A DNA stretch of 44,992 bases from contig JAJDAF010000014.1 of the NCBI GenBank assembly GCA_029261995.1, positions 1 to 44,992 on the forward strand, read 5' to 3'. This document shows positions 26,757 to 36,300 of this stretch, piece after piece. Both the position numbers and the translations under genes were made by a program. Origin of the DNA: Candidatus Zhuqueibacterota bacterium. Lineage in GTDB: Bacteria; Zhuqueibacterota; Zhuqueibacteria; Oceanimicrobiales; Oceanimicrobiaceae. Position 1 is the stretch's first letter, and every line of letters begins with the position of its first letter. Under the pieces are notes generated by a model. It had not been told where the DNA came from, ran no database searches, and worked only from the letters and a program-made list of their open reading frames with translations.

Positions 26757-29700
26757 TGACCGAATTCGACCCGGTTTAGACGTCGCAATCATCGGCATGT
26801 CCTGCAGGTTTCCCGGCGCCAATGATCTTGAACAGTTCTGGCAGAACCTTGTCAATGGTGTCGAGTCTATAACGCGCCTGACTGATGCCGATTTGGAGAG
26901 TTCGGAAGAGCCATGGGAACACTGGACGAAACCGAATTACATTCGCGCCAAGGGTATCATCGATGATGTGGAATACTTCGATGCTTCGTTCTTTGGCTAC
27001 AATGCCCGTGAGGCGGATTTGATGGATCCGCAAATCCGAGTTCTGCATGAATGCTCCTGGCATGCACTCGAGCAGGCAGGCTACGTCGCTGGCAATTTTC
27101 CTGGTTCGATCGGTATGTACACGGGTTCGACCAATAATTTCTATTGGGAAGTCAAAAGCTACGCTTTCGGCGGCGGTCGTGATGTCGGTATGGAATCTCT
27201 GAGCGACAAGGATCACGCCAGCACGCGGGTTTCATACAAGCTGAATCTAACCGGACCCAGCTTCATCATTGAAACGCAGTGTTCGACTTCTCTTGTGGCT
27301 CTGCACCTGGCATGTCAGGGGCTTTTGGCAGGTGACTGCGACATGGCGCTAGCAGGTGGCGTCTCGATTTCGCTGCCCTACAAGAGGGGTTATTTCTACA
27401 ATGAAGGTTCGCTGTTCTCCTCGGATGGCTATTGCCGGACTTTTGATGAAAAGGCAAGCGGCACGGTCTTCTCGGACGGCGCCGGTGTTGTTCTCCTGAA
27501 GCGTGCCGAAGACGCCATCGCCGCCGGCGACAATATTTTTGCGATCATCAAAGGCACGGCTACTAATAATGATGGCAATCGCAAAGTTGGCTACATCGCT
27601 CCGAGTGTCGAGGGACAGGCTGATGTTATCAAGGCTGCCCTCAGTGTGTCTGAAATTGACCCGGAAACCATCAGTTATGTCGAGGCCCATGGCACGGCGA
27701 CCAATCTAGGCGACCCCATTGAGATCGAAGGGTTGAAAAAGGCGTTCGCCACCGACAAGAGGCAATACTGTAAGATCGGCTCGGTGAAAACCAACATCGG
27801 ACACACCAACAATGCTTCCGGTGTCGCAGGTTTGATGAAAATTGTCCTTTCGTTGATACGTAAGCAAATCCCGCCTACGCTGCACTTTGATAGTCCGAAT
27901 CCCAAGATTGACTTCGAAGAGAGCCCTTTCATTGTCGCCAAAGATCTCTCTGACTGGCCGGCAAACGGCAACCCGCGCCGCGCTGGTTTGAGCTCTTTCG
28001 GCGTCGGAGGAACCAACGCACATGTCATCGTCGAGGAGGGGCCGGAGCAACGTGATTCTTCGGATAGCCGGGCCTGGCAGATGGTTCTCACTTCTGCCCG
28101 GACTGAAACAGCACTGGAAAAGACCTCTCAGAATATAGCAGCTTTTCTACAGGATAATCCATCTACGAAACTGGCAGATATCGCTTATACCCTGCAAGTC
28201 GGTCGGCAGCCGTTCAAGTACCGCCAGGCGGTTGTGTGCCGGGATGCTACTGAAGCTATCTCGACCATGACCGAGGGCGGAGGTGCTCAACTCGAGACCG
28301 GCATTGTGAGCGACGAAGTGGTGAATACGGTATTCATGTTCCCAGGCCAAGGTGCACAATATGTGGATATGGCCAAAGAGATTTATGAAGGTGAGGTGGT
28401 CTTTAGAGATGCTCTGGACGAGTGCCTTGGGATTGTCAAGCAGGTTGCTGATTTTGACCTGGCGGAAATAATCTTCCCTGGCGGAGATAAGGATTGTGCC
28501 ACTGAATCTCTCAAGAAAACCCATATAACTCAACCTGCACTTTTCAGCATTGAGTATGCCTTAGCCAAACTTCTCATCACTTGGGGCACCAAACCTGACG
28601 CCATGATCGGACACAGTATCGGTGAGTACGTAGCAGCTTGCCTGGCAGACGTACTTTCCCTGGAAGATGCGTTGCGTTTGGTTTGTCTGCGCGGCCGCTT
28701 GATGTTTTCCTGTGAGTCCGGCAGCATGCTCAGCGTTGCGCTGGCGGAGGAAGAGCTGGTGCCACTGCTCGATTCAGAGGTGTCATTGGCTACCGTCAAC
28801 AGCGACAGACTTACCGTTGTTTCCGGACCCCATAGCGCAATCGATAACTTCGCTCAGAAACTCGACAAGCAGAAAATTAGATATGCCAGGTTACACACGT
28901 CGCATGCATTTCATTCAGAGATGATGGATCCGATTCTCGAAGAATTTGAAGCGGCATTCGAGAGTGTTGAGCTTCAGGCGCCGCGCTTACCCTTCGTTTC
29001 CAATCTGACAGGAGAGTGGATAACGGATGAGCAGGCTACAAGCGCCAGATATTGGTGCGACCAACTTAGACAGACGGTGCGCTTCGGGGATGGACTCAAG
29101 CAACTTTTCGGCGACGAGAAAACGGTTTTTTTGGAAGTAGGCCCGGGCAATGCGCTCAGCACGTTTGTGCGTCAACACGGCGCGCGCCCTGCGGACGATG
29201 TGGCTGTCAATCTGCTCAAACATCCACGAGAAAAGGGCTCTGATTCCCGTTATCTGCTAAATAGCATCGCTAGGTTGTGGCTGAGTGGCCTGCAAATCGA
29301 TTGGTCAGCTTTCTATGCCGCTGAGACGCGCAATCGGGTCGCCTTGCCGACCTATCCATTCGAGCGTGCACGCTATTGGATAGATGGCAATCCGTACGAT
29401 ATCCTGACCGGCAAACCCACGGAAGCTGCAGTAACCGGACAGCCGGAGCAGGTTTTGTATCATAGAATAGAATGGGGCGAGAATGGTCTCAAACAGGATG
29501 TAGAGAAAGCAGATGCAGCACACTGGCTCGTGTTCGGCGATGAAAATGGTGTCGGCATGGCCATGCAGTCCCGATTAGAAGAGTCGGGACATCGCGTCAC
29601 GATGAAGTTGTCGCTCAGCGACTCCGAATCAGCTTCAAACGGCATTGGTGCGATTGCCAGCGACGATGACGCCTACAAGCAGATTATTTCCGACTTCCTG

Positions 29701-32700
29701 AAAGATGGCGATGAACCCAAACGTATTCTGCATTTGTGGAGCCTCAATGGCGGCAGCGACGCGAACGGCAATTGGAGTGCAATGGAAGGAACACTGAATC
29801 ACGGTTTTTACAGCCTGGTGAACATTGTCAAAGCACTGGGTCGAAGCAGCTTCACCGAAACAGTACCGTTTGTGGTGGTTTCGGAAGGCATCCATTCTGT
29901 AACCGGCGATGAGCGTTTGTTCCCTATGCGGGCAACGTTATTCGGGGCGACGCGCGGGATACCACTTGAGTATCCAAATGTCAAAATGAGCCTTTTGGAT
30001 TGTGAGTGTTGCGTGGACGGTTCCCCATCTTCGGAGTTGGTTTCGGCACTGGTCGATGACGCCAACGCAGCGGAGCCGATCGATGTGGCGGCTTATCGGG
30101 ATGGTAAGAGATACACCCCTGCCTTTGTCGCGGTCTCACCGAAGGATTCACAAAAAAAACAGCCGTCGTTCAAGGAGAATGGTGTCTATCTGATTACGGG
30201 TGGTCTGGGAGGTGTCGGGTTGGAGATTGCCAGGCTATTGGGAGAGAAATACCATGCGAACCTGATCTTGACTGGTCGGTCAGAATTCCCCGCACATGAA
30301 GAGTGGGATGCATATCTCCTCGAGAGCAAAGGCAGTGAATCCACTCGCAATACCATTGCCATTCTTAAGCAACTCGAAGAAAAAGGTGCAGAGGTTCAGG
30401 TCTTTAGCGCAGATGTAACAGATGAGCCAGCCATGCGGCAGGTAGTTGAGAAAGCCCGAACTCGTTTCGGAAAAGTGGATGGTGTCGTGCACAGTGCTGG
30501 CGTGCCGGGTGGTGAATTGATTCAGGCGCTGACTCGCGAACACACAGAGAAAGTGATGGCGCCAAAAATCAAAGGCACAATCACGCTCGACAAGATCTTC
30601 GAAAAGGACGAACTCGATTTCTTCGTCATGTGTTCGTCCTACTACGCGCTGGTTGGTGGTATGGGCCAGGCTAGTTACAGCGCCGCAAACTGTTTCATGG
30701 ACTTGTTCGCGTGCGAGATGCGAAATGCCGGCAAATCCGGTGCGCTCAGCATCAACTGGGACGCATGGCGCGAAGTGGGTATGGCGGTGAAGTCAGCGAA
30801 GGAAATTGACTCAAAAACAGGAGACGCTACTCCGAAGTTAAAGCCATTCTCACATCCACTTTTCGAAGGCTTTGAAGAGACGGACCATGGCCGCATTTAT
30901 CATTCGAAACTGTCGGTGACTGAACACTGGCCGCTCAAGGACCACAAGATTATGAATGTGGGGACATTGCCCGGCACCGCGCATCTCGAGATGGTTCGAG
31001 CGGCTGCAGTCGATCTCTCGGGCGCTGATACGGTCGAATTGAGAAATGTCTATTTTCTGACACCGATCACCGTGGACGATGAAACGCCACGACCGATCAA
31101 AACAATTCTATCCAGAAAGGATGATAAGTTTGACTTCTCCCTGCAGAGCTATTCGGAAGATGACCGCAGTTGGCGCGAGCACTGCAAAGGCGGGGTCGCC
31201 ACTGTGGCCGATGCCGAGCCCCCAAAAGGTGATTTGTCTGCTATCGCAAAAGTATGCAATGCCTCCGAGGCACTGGAGGATAGTCTGAGAATTTCCGATT
31301 TGACCAGCGATTTTATTCAGTTGAGCGGTCGGTGGTCAGTCCTGAAGAACATCAAGTACGGCAAAGATGAAGCGCTGGCCCGGCTGGAGCTGCCAGTTGA
31401 ATTTGCCAACGACCTTGAGGACTATCCATTGCATCCGGCCATTCTCGATGTGGCAAATGGCTTCTTCCTCCTCACAATCGATAACGATGCTGATGGTCAT
31501 CTGCCGTTTTTTTATAAGCGCTTGCGCATCAACGCTCCTTTGACGCAAGTCACTTACAGCCACGTCCGCCATACAAAAGATGGCGCCCAACCCGGCATGC
31601 CGACTTTCGACGTCTCCATTTATAATGAAGAGGGTGAGTCGCTGGTTGAAGTTGAGGGATACGTCGCCAAAACAATCGTTGGCGCCACCGGCGATGCTGA
31701 GGCCAAATCGGATGTGGCGGAAAACACGCGCTTGATTATTTCCAAGGCCGGGAATCTTGATAGTTTGAGTTTCGTGCAGACTGAAAGGCACCAGCCGATC
31801 GGCGATGAGGTGCAAATCGAGGTTTTTGCTACGGGCTTGAATTTCAAGGAAGTGTTGATTGCCCTGGGCATGATACCGGTAATCGACCCGGCACAATTCG
31901 ACTTTGGTGTCGAGTGTGCCGGAAGAGTCGTCGCGTGTGGGCCGGATGTAACCAATCTGAAGGTTGGCGACGATGTCATTGCAATCGGTGCGTCATGCTT
32001 TGGCCGATTCGTAACATTGTCATCCAGGTTCGTGGCGCCTAAGCCTAGAAACTTCAGCATGGTGGAAGCTGCTACGCTGCCTATCGCTTACCTTACAGCA
32101 TATTACGCGCTTGTCAAGATGGCGCGGTTGGCGGAGGGAGAGCGGGTGCTGATTCACGCCGCCAGTGGTGGTGTCGGACTCGCGGCTGTTCAAATCGCCA
32201 CTTGGGTAGGAGCGGAGATCTTTGCCACAGCAGGAAGTCCTCGGAAGCGTGACTATCTGCAATCGCTGGGCATCAAGTACGTCATGGATTCACGCTCCCT
32301 GAGTTTTGCCGACGATGTGATGAAATACACCAACGGCGAGGGTGTCGATGTCCTGCTCAATTCGTTGGCTGGTGAGTTTATCACCAAGGGCCTTGCGATT
32401 CTCAACACCGGCGGCCGTTTTTTGGAAATAGGTGTTCGAGACATATACGAAGATAGCAAACTGGGCATGCGACCTTTTGAGAAGGGCTTGTCATTCATCG
32501 CCATCAATGAAATCAAAAAACTGGCGAACGTGAGCGTGATGCTTCGAGAGATCACGGAGTTTATTGAAAAAGGTGCGCTGACTTATATTCCGCATGAGAT
32601 CTACAAACTGGACCAGACGGCTGACGCCTTCAAGACCATGGCCCAGACAAAGCACATTGGTAAGCTGGTGGTGGCACACAAGCCCGAAGCGACACTACAC

Positions 32701-33300
32701 CTGGACCAGGAACACCATCCTGAACCAGACGGTGGCCTAACAGAAGGGCTGCTATCACGCCAAGGGGTCCAAGCCTTCCAGGCAATCCTACAAGGCGAAT
32801 TATCTGACAACGGTGAACCGCCGGCGCAAATCGCAGTGGCTGCACGCGATTTCTTCACAGATGAGAAAAGTACCGACACGAATATCGCTAGCGTTTTGAA
32901 GGGCTTCAAGAATCGCGCATCCGGCCAGTCGGTGCGGCCTCGTCCGGAGCTGAGTACCGAGTATGTTGCTCCGACGTCTGACCTCGAGATGAAGATTGCC
33001 AAGGTATGGCAAAATTACCTGAGAATCGAAAAGGTCGGCGTGTGTGATGTCTTTTTCGAACTTGGGGCTTCGTCGTTGGATATCGTGCAGGTTAATAGCG
33101 AACTGAAAGATGAACACAATATCGATATCCCCGTCGCAGTCATGTTTGAGAATCCTACCATTGAAGCTGTACTCACCGTGTTGAACGAACAATCAGGAGA
33201 GTCGGCCGAAGCTGAGCTTGCCGAGAATGTGGAAGGACGCCGTTCCGGTCGCCAGATTTTGCATCGCCGCCTCGAAAAACAGAAAACGGACAAGAGTTAG
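26749..33300 (+). CDS. Second fully reducing PKS module KS-AT-KR[DH-ER]-ACP
   Basis: The 2183 residues parallel the preceding PKS closely, with KS Cys178 and AT Ser623 at identical positions. The AT has GHSIGEY and HAFH (malonyl type). The KR has GGLGGVG and Tyr1310, and its INWDAW motif is at 1335-1340. The DH follows (His1399 in HKIMNVGTLP; HPAILD), then the ER (HAASGGVGLAAVQIA) and the KR-tail-like TEGLLSRQG (about 1998-2006), then the ACP (GASSLD, Ser2109). The DH has Asn where HxxxGxxxxP expects Gly, so its activity is less certain. The frame is open from an ATG at 26653, but the ATG at 26749 has GGGAG upstream and begins just before the KS, as in the neighbours, so it is preferred. It overlaps the previous stop by 8 nt. 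Confidence 0.94.
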   Translation: MADDRIRPGLDVAIIGMSCRFPGANDLEQFWQNLVNGVESITRLTDADLESSEEPWEHWTKPNYIRAKGIIDDVEYFDASFFGYNAREADLMDPQIRVLHECSWHALEQAGYVAGNFPGSIGMYTGSTNNFYWEVKSYAFGGGRDVGMESLSDKDHASTRVSYKLNLTGPSFIIETQCSTSLVALHLACQGLLAGDCDMALAGGVSISLPYKRGYFYNEGSLFSSDGYCRTFDEKASGTVFSDGAGVVLLKRAEDAIAAGDNIFAIIKGTATNNDGNRKVGYIAPSVEGQADVIKAALSVSEIDPETISYVEAHGTATNLGDPIEIEGLKKAFATDKRQYCKIGSVKTNIGHTNNASGVAGLMKIVLSLIRKQIPPTLHFDSPNPKIDFEESPFIVAKDLSDWPANGNPRRAGLSSFGVGGTNAHVIVEEGPEQRDSSDSRAWQMVLTSARTETALEKTSQNIAAFLQDNPSTKLADIAYTLQVGRQPFKYRQAVVCRDATEAISTMTEGGGAQLETGIVSDEVVNTVFMFPGQGAQYVDMAKEIYEGEVVFRDALDECLGIVKQVADFDLAEIIFPGGDKDCATESLKKTHITQPALFSIEYALAKLLITWGTKPDAMIGHSIGEYVAACLADVLSLEDALRLVCLRGRLMFSCESGSMLSVALAEEELVPLLDSEVSLATVNSDRLTVVSGPHSAIDNFAQKLDKQKIRYARLHTSHAFHSEMMDPILEEFEAAFESVELQAPRLPFVSNLTGEWITDEQATSARYWCDQLRQTVRFGDGLKQLFGDEKTVFLEVGPGNALSTFVRQHGARPADDVAVNLLKHPREKGSDSRYLLNSIARLWLSGLQIDWSAFYAAETRNRVALPTYPFERARYWIDGNPYDILTGKPTEAAVTGQPEQVLYHRIEWGENGLKQDVEKADAAHWLVFGDENGVGMAMQSRLEESGHRVTMKLSLSDSESASNGIGAIASDDDAYKQIISDFLKDGDEPKRILHLWSLNGGSDANGNWSAMEGTLNHGFYSLVNIVKALGRSSFTETVPFVVVSEGIHSVTGDERLFPMRATLFGATRGIPLEYPNVKMSLLDCECCVDGSPSSELVSALVDDANAAEPIDVAAYRDGKRYTPAFVAVSPKDSQKKQPSFKENGVYLITGGLGGVGLEIARLLGEKYHANLILTGRSEFPAHEEWDAYLLESKGSESTRNTIAILKQLEEKGAEVQVFSADVTDEPAMRQVVEKARTRFGKVDGVVHSAGVPGGELIQALTREHTEKVMAPKIKGTITLDKIFEKDELDFFVMCSSYYALVGGMGQASYSAANCFMDLFACEMRNAGKSGALSINWDAWREVGMAVKSAKEIDSKTGDATPKLKPFSHPLFEGFEETDHGRIYHSKLSVTEHWPLKDHKIMNVGTLPGTAHLEMVRAAAVDLSGADTVELRNVYFLTPITVDDETPRPIKTILSRKDDKFDFSLQSYSEDDRSWREHCKGGVATVADAEPPKGDLSAIAKVCNASEALEDSLRISDLTSDFIQLSGRWSVLKNIKYGKDEALARLELPVEFANDLEDYPLHPAILDVANGFFLLTIDNDADGHLPFFYKRLRINAPLTQVTYSHVRHTKDGAQPGMPTFDVSIYNEEGESLVEVEGYVAKTIVGATGDAEAKSDVAENTRLIISKAGNLDSLSFVQTERHQPIGDEVQIEVFATGLNFKEVLIALGMIPVIDPAQFDFGVECAGRVVACGPDVTNLKVGDDVIAIGASCFGRFVTLSSRFVAPKPRNFSMVEAATLPIAYLTAYYALVKMARLAEGERVLIHAASGGVGLAAVQIATWVGAEIFATAGSPRKRDYLQSLGIKYVMDSRSLSFADDVMKYTNGEGVDVLLNSLAGEFITKGLAILNTGGRFLEIGVRDIYEDSKLGMRPFEKGLSFIAINEIKKLANVSVMLREITEFIEKGALTYIPHEIYKLDQTADAFKTMAQTKHIGKLVVAHKPEATLHLDQEHHPEPDGGLTEGLLSRQGVQAFQAILQGELSDNGEPPAQIAVAARDFFTDEKSTDTNIASVLKGFKNRASGQSVRPRPELSTEYVAPTSDLEMKIAKVWQNYLRIEKVGVCDVFFELGASSLDIVQVNSELKDEHNIDIPVAVMFENPTIEAVLTVLNEQSGESAEAELAENVEGRRSGRQILHRRLEKQKTDKS

Positions 33301-33305
33301 GGACG

Positions 33306-36300
33306 ATGGAAACAGGCTTTGAAATCGCTGTCATCGGCATGGCTGGCCGTTTTCCTGGGGCTAGGAATATCCATGAATTCTGGGAGAACCTTGAGGCCGG
33401 CAGGGAGTCTATTACTATGTTCACCCGCGAAGAGCTGTTCGCAGAGAACTTCTCTCCTGAGATGTTGAGCCACCCCAACTTCGTGGGCGCCAAGGCCATT
33501 ATCGATGACATCGAGTACTTCGATGCGGCCTTCTTCGGTTACTCTGAGGCAGAAGCTAAGATGCTGGATCCGCAAATAAGGCTTCTGCATGAGGCTGCCT
33601 GGGAAGCGCTTGAAGATGCCGGCTATACGCCGGAGTCATACTCGAATATCGGCATGTACGCTGGCGTCAACGACAACCCGCAGTGGCGCACCAATGTATT
33701 TCTGCTCGAACCTATGAGCTACGCGGTGCCCTGGCTCCATATTAGCAACAAAGATCACGCCTGCACACGTGTTTCCTACAGCCTGAATCTCGGGGGACCG
33801 AGCTTCAACCTGGATACCCAATGTTCGACATCGCTTGTGGCCATCCATCTGGCTTGCCAGGGATTGCTGGCGGGGGAGTGCAACTTGGCGCTGGCTGGTG
33901 GTGCATCGCTGTTGCTACCGCACAAGTCTGGATACATTTATGAAGAGGGCTCGATCTTCTCACCAGACGGTCACTGCCGCGCCTTTGACGAACAGGCGAA
34001 TGGTACCGTATTCGGCGAGGGTGTCGGTGTTGTCGCGCTCAAACGCCTGAAGGACGCCATCGAAGACCGCGACAATATCTACGCGGTTGTCAAAGGTTCA
34101 GCCATCAACAATGATGGGAACAATAAACTGAATTACATGGCGCCGAGCATCGAGCGCCAATCTGCCGTGGTCAAGATGGCGTGCGAGCTGGCTGAAGTCG
34201 AGCCGGGTAGCATCGGTTATGTTGAAGCGCACGGCACCGCGACCTATATCGGCGACGCCATCGAAGTCGAGGGGCTCAAACGGGCCTTTGGTAACCTTCC
34301 GTCCGCTAGTTGTCGCATTGGCTCGGTCAAAACGAACATCGGCCATACTTATTCCGCTGCAGGTGTGGCCGGTTTCACAAAGACAGTACTATCCTTGAAG
34401 AAGGGCCAAATTCCGCCAACACTGCATTTCGAAACGCCGAATCATCGTATCGATTTCGACAACGCACCCTTTATCGTCAACGATAAGCTGTTCGCATGGT
34501 CTGGTAATGGCCGACCGCGTCGGGCGGGCGTAAACTCATTTGGCATCGGTGGAACGAATGCCCACGTGGTGCTCGAAGAAGCACCACGATATGAGGTTGA
34601 AACAAATAGGCCGCCAACTCATTTGCTGCTGCTCTCGGCAAGAACAGAGTCGGCACTAGACCAAGTCAGTACCCGTCTCGCCGACCATTTGGCAGCAAAC
34701 CCAGCTATCTATCTGGCTGATGTGGCGTACACCCTCTTGGTTGGCAGGCGCCACTTTGCACATCGAAAAGCGATTGTTAGCGAAACTGTCGAAGGGGCAA
34801 TTGCAGCGTTGCGAGAGCCAGGCACGAACAGGGCGGCAACAGCTCAAGCCACTAGTCATCCGTCGGTCGTGTTCCTGTTTTCCGGACAGGGTTCACAGTA
34901 TGTGGATATGGGGCGCGAGCTTTATGAGAAGGTGCCGAATTTCCGAAAACACATAGATGCTTGCTTTGATGCAATTCCAAAGGACAGCGGCCAAGTGTTG
35001 AGAGAGATCCTTTATCCGACCGACCGGGTTGAGCCAGAAAGTGAGAAGATCAACCAGACTTCGGCGACTCAACCGTTGCTTTTTGTCATAGAATATGCGC
35101 TTGCCCGGCTGCTGATGGACTGGGGTATCGAGCCTGACATGATGATTGGTCACAGTGTGGGCGAATATACCGCGGCTTGCTTGGCCGGCGTGCTGTCCAT
35201 GGCTGACGCCATGACTCTGCTGCAATTGCGTGGCAAATTGATGGAGAGTTGCGAGCCTGGCAGGATGTTGAGCGTCCCACTGTCAGAAGAAGATTTAGTA
35301 GAATATTTGAGCGATTCCGTAGAGCTTGCAGCGGTCAACAGCCCCAGATTGTCAGTGCTCTCCGGAGATGAGGATAGTCTAACCCGCGTGCAAGAGGCGC
35401 TCAGCAGAAAACAGATAGATAGTACTCTGTTGCACACCTCGCACGCATTTCACTCGCGCATGATGGAACCGATTCTATCTGCGTACGAAGCTGCGGTGCA
35501 GAAAATTGATTTCGGGAAGCCTGCGATTCCCTATATTTCTAATCTGACAGGTACATGGATTACCGAAGATCAGGTTAGGGATCCGGGTTATTGGGCACAA
35601 CACATACGAAATCCCGTGCGCTTTCATGCAGGCCTAACCGAACTTCTTAAGAAAGATGGACCTGTTTGTGTGGAAGTTGGACCGGGGAATGCGCTGAGCA
35701 CTTTCGTCCGACAACACGGCCACGGTCGGCCAATGCAAGTCGTCACCAATACCTTGCGCCACGCGCAAGAGAAGAAGGATGATTTGGAAGTACTCTTGGC
35801 AAGTGTGGGTAAGCTTTGGGTCGCTGGTGTCAAACCTGGCCAGCCAAAGTTCTATTTGGAAGGCGAGTGCAGAAGAGTGTCTTTGCCGACCTATCCGTTT
35901 GAGCGCAAGTACTTCTGGATTGATTTCGCGGCACAGGATGAGATTTTAAAAACCTTTGCCGGAGAACAAAGGAACAAGCCCGAGAACTGGTTCTGTGTAC
36001 CGTCATGGCGACGCACTGGACAGCTGCGCGTAACGAATAGTTCGCGCCACTCGGACGCGCGCAGCTATCTTGTCTTTAGTAATCAATCAAAAGAATGCGT
36101 GGCTGTCAACAAAGTGCTGGGCAAGAGTTTTAGCGGCGCCACGACGGTCATACCCGGTAAAGCGTTCGATGTAGCGGACTCCGGCGAGATTACCATGGAT
36201 CCGGCGTCAAAAGAAGATTACCGGGCGTTGTTTGCACATCTTGCCAAAACGGGAATTCCGGAAAAAATTCTGTACATGTGGTGCTTAGGCAATCCGGAAA

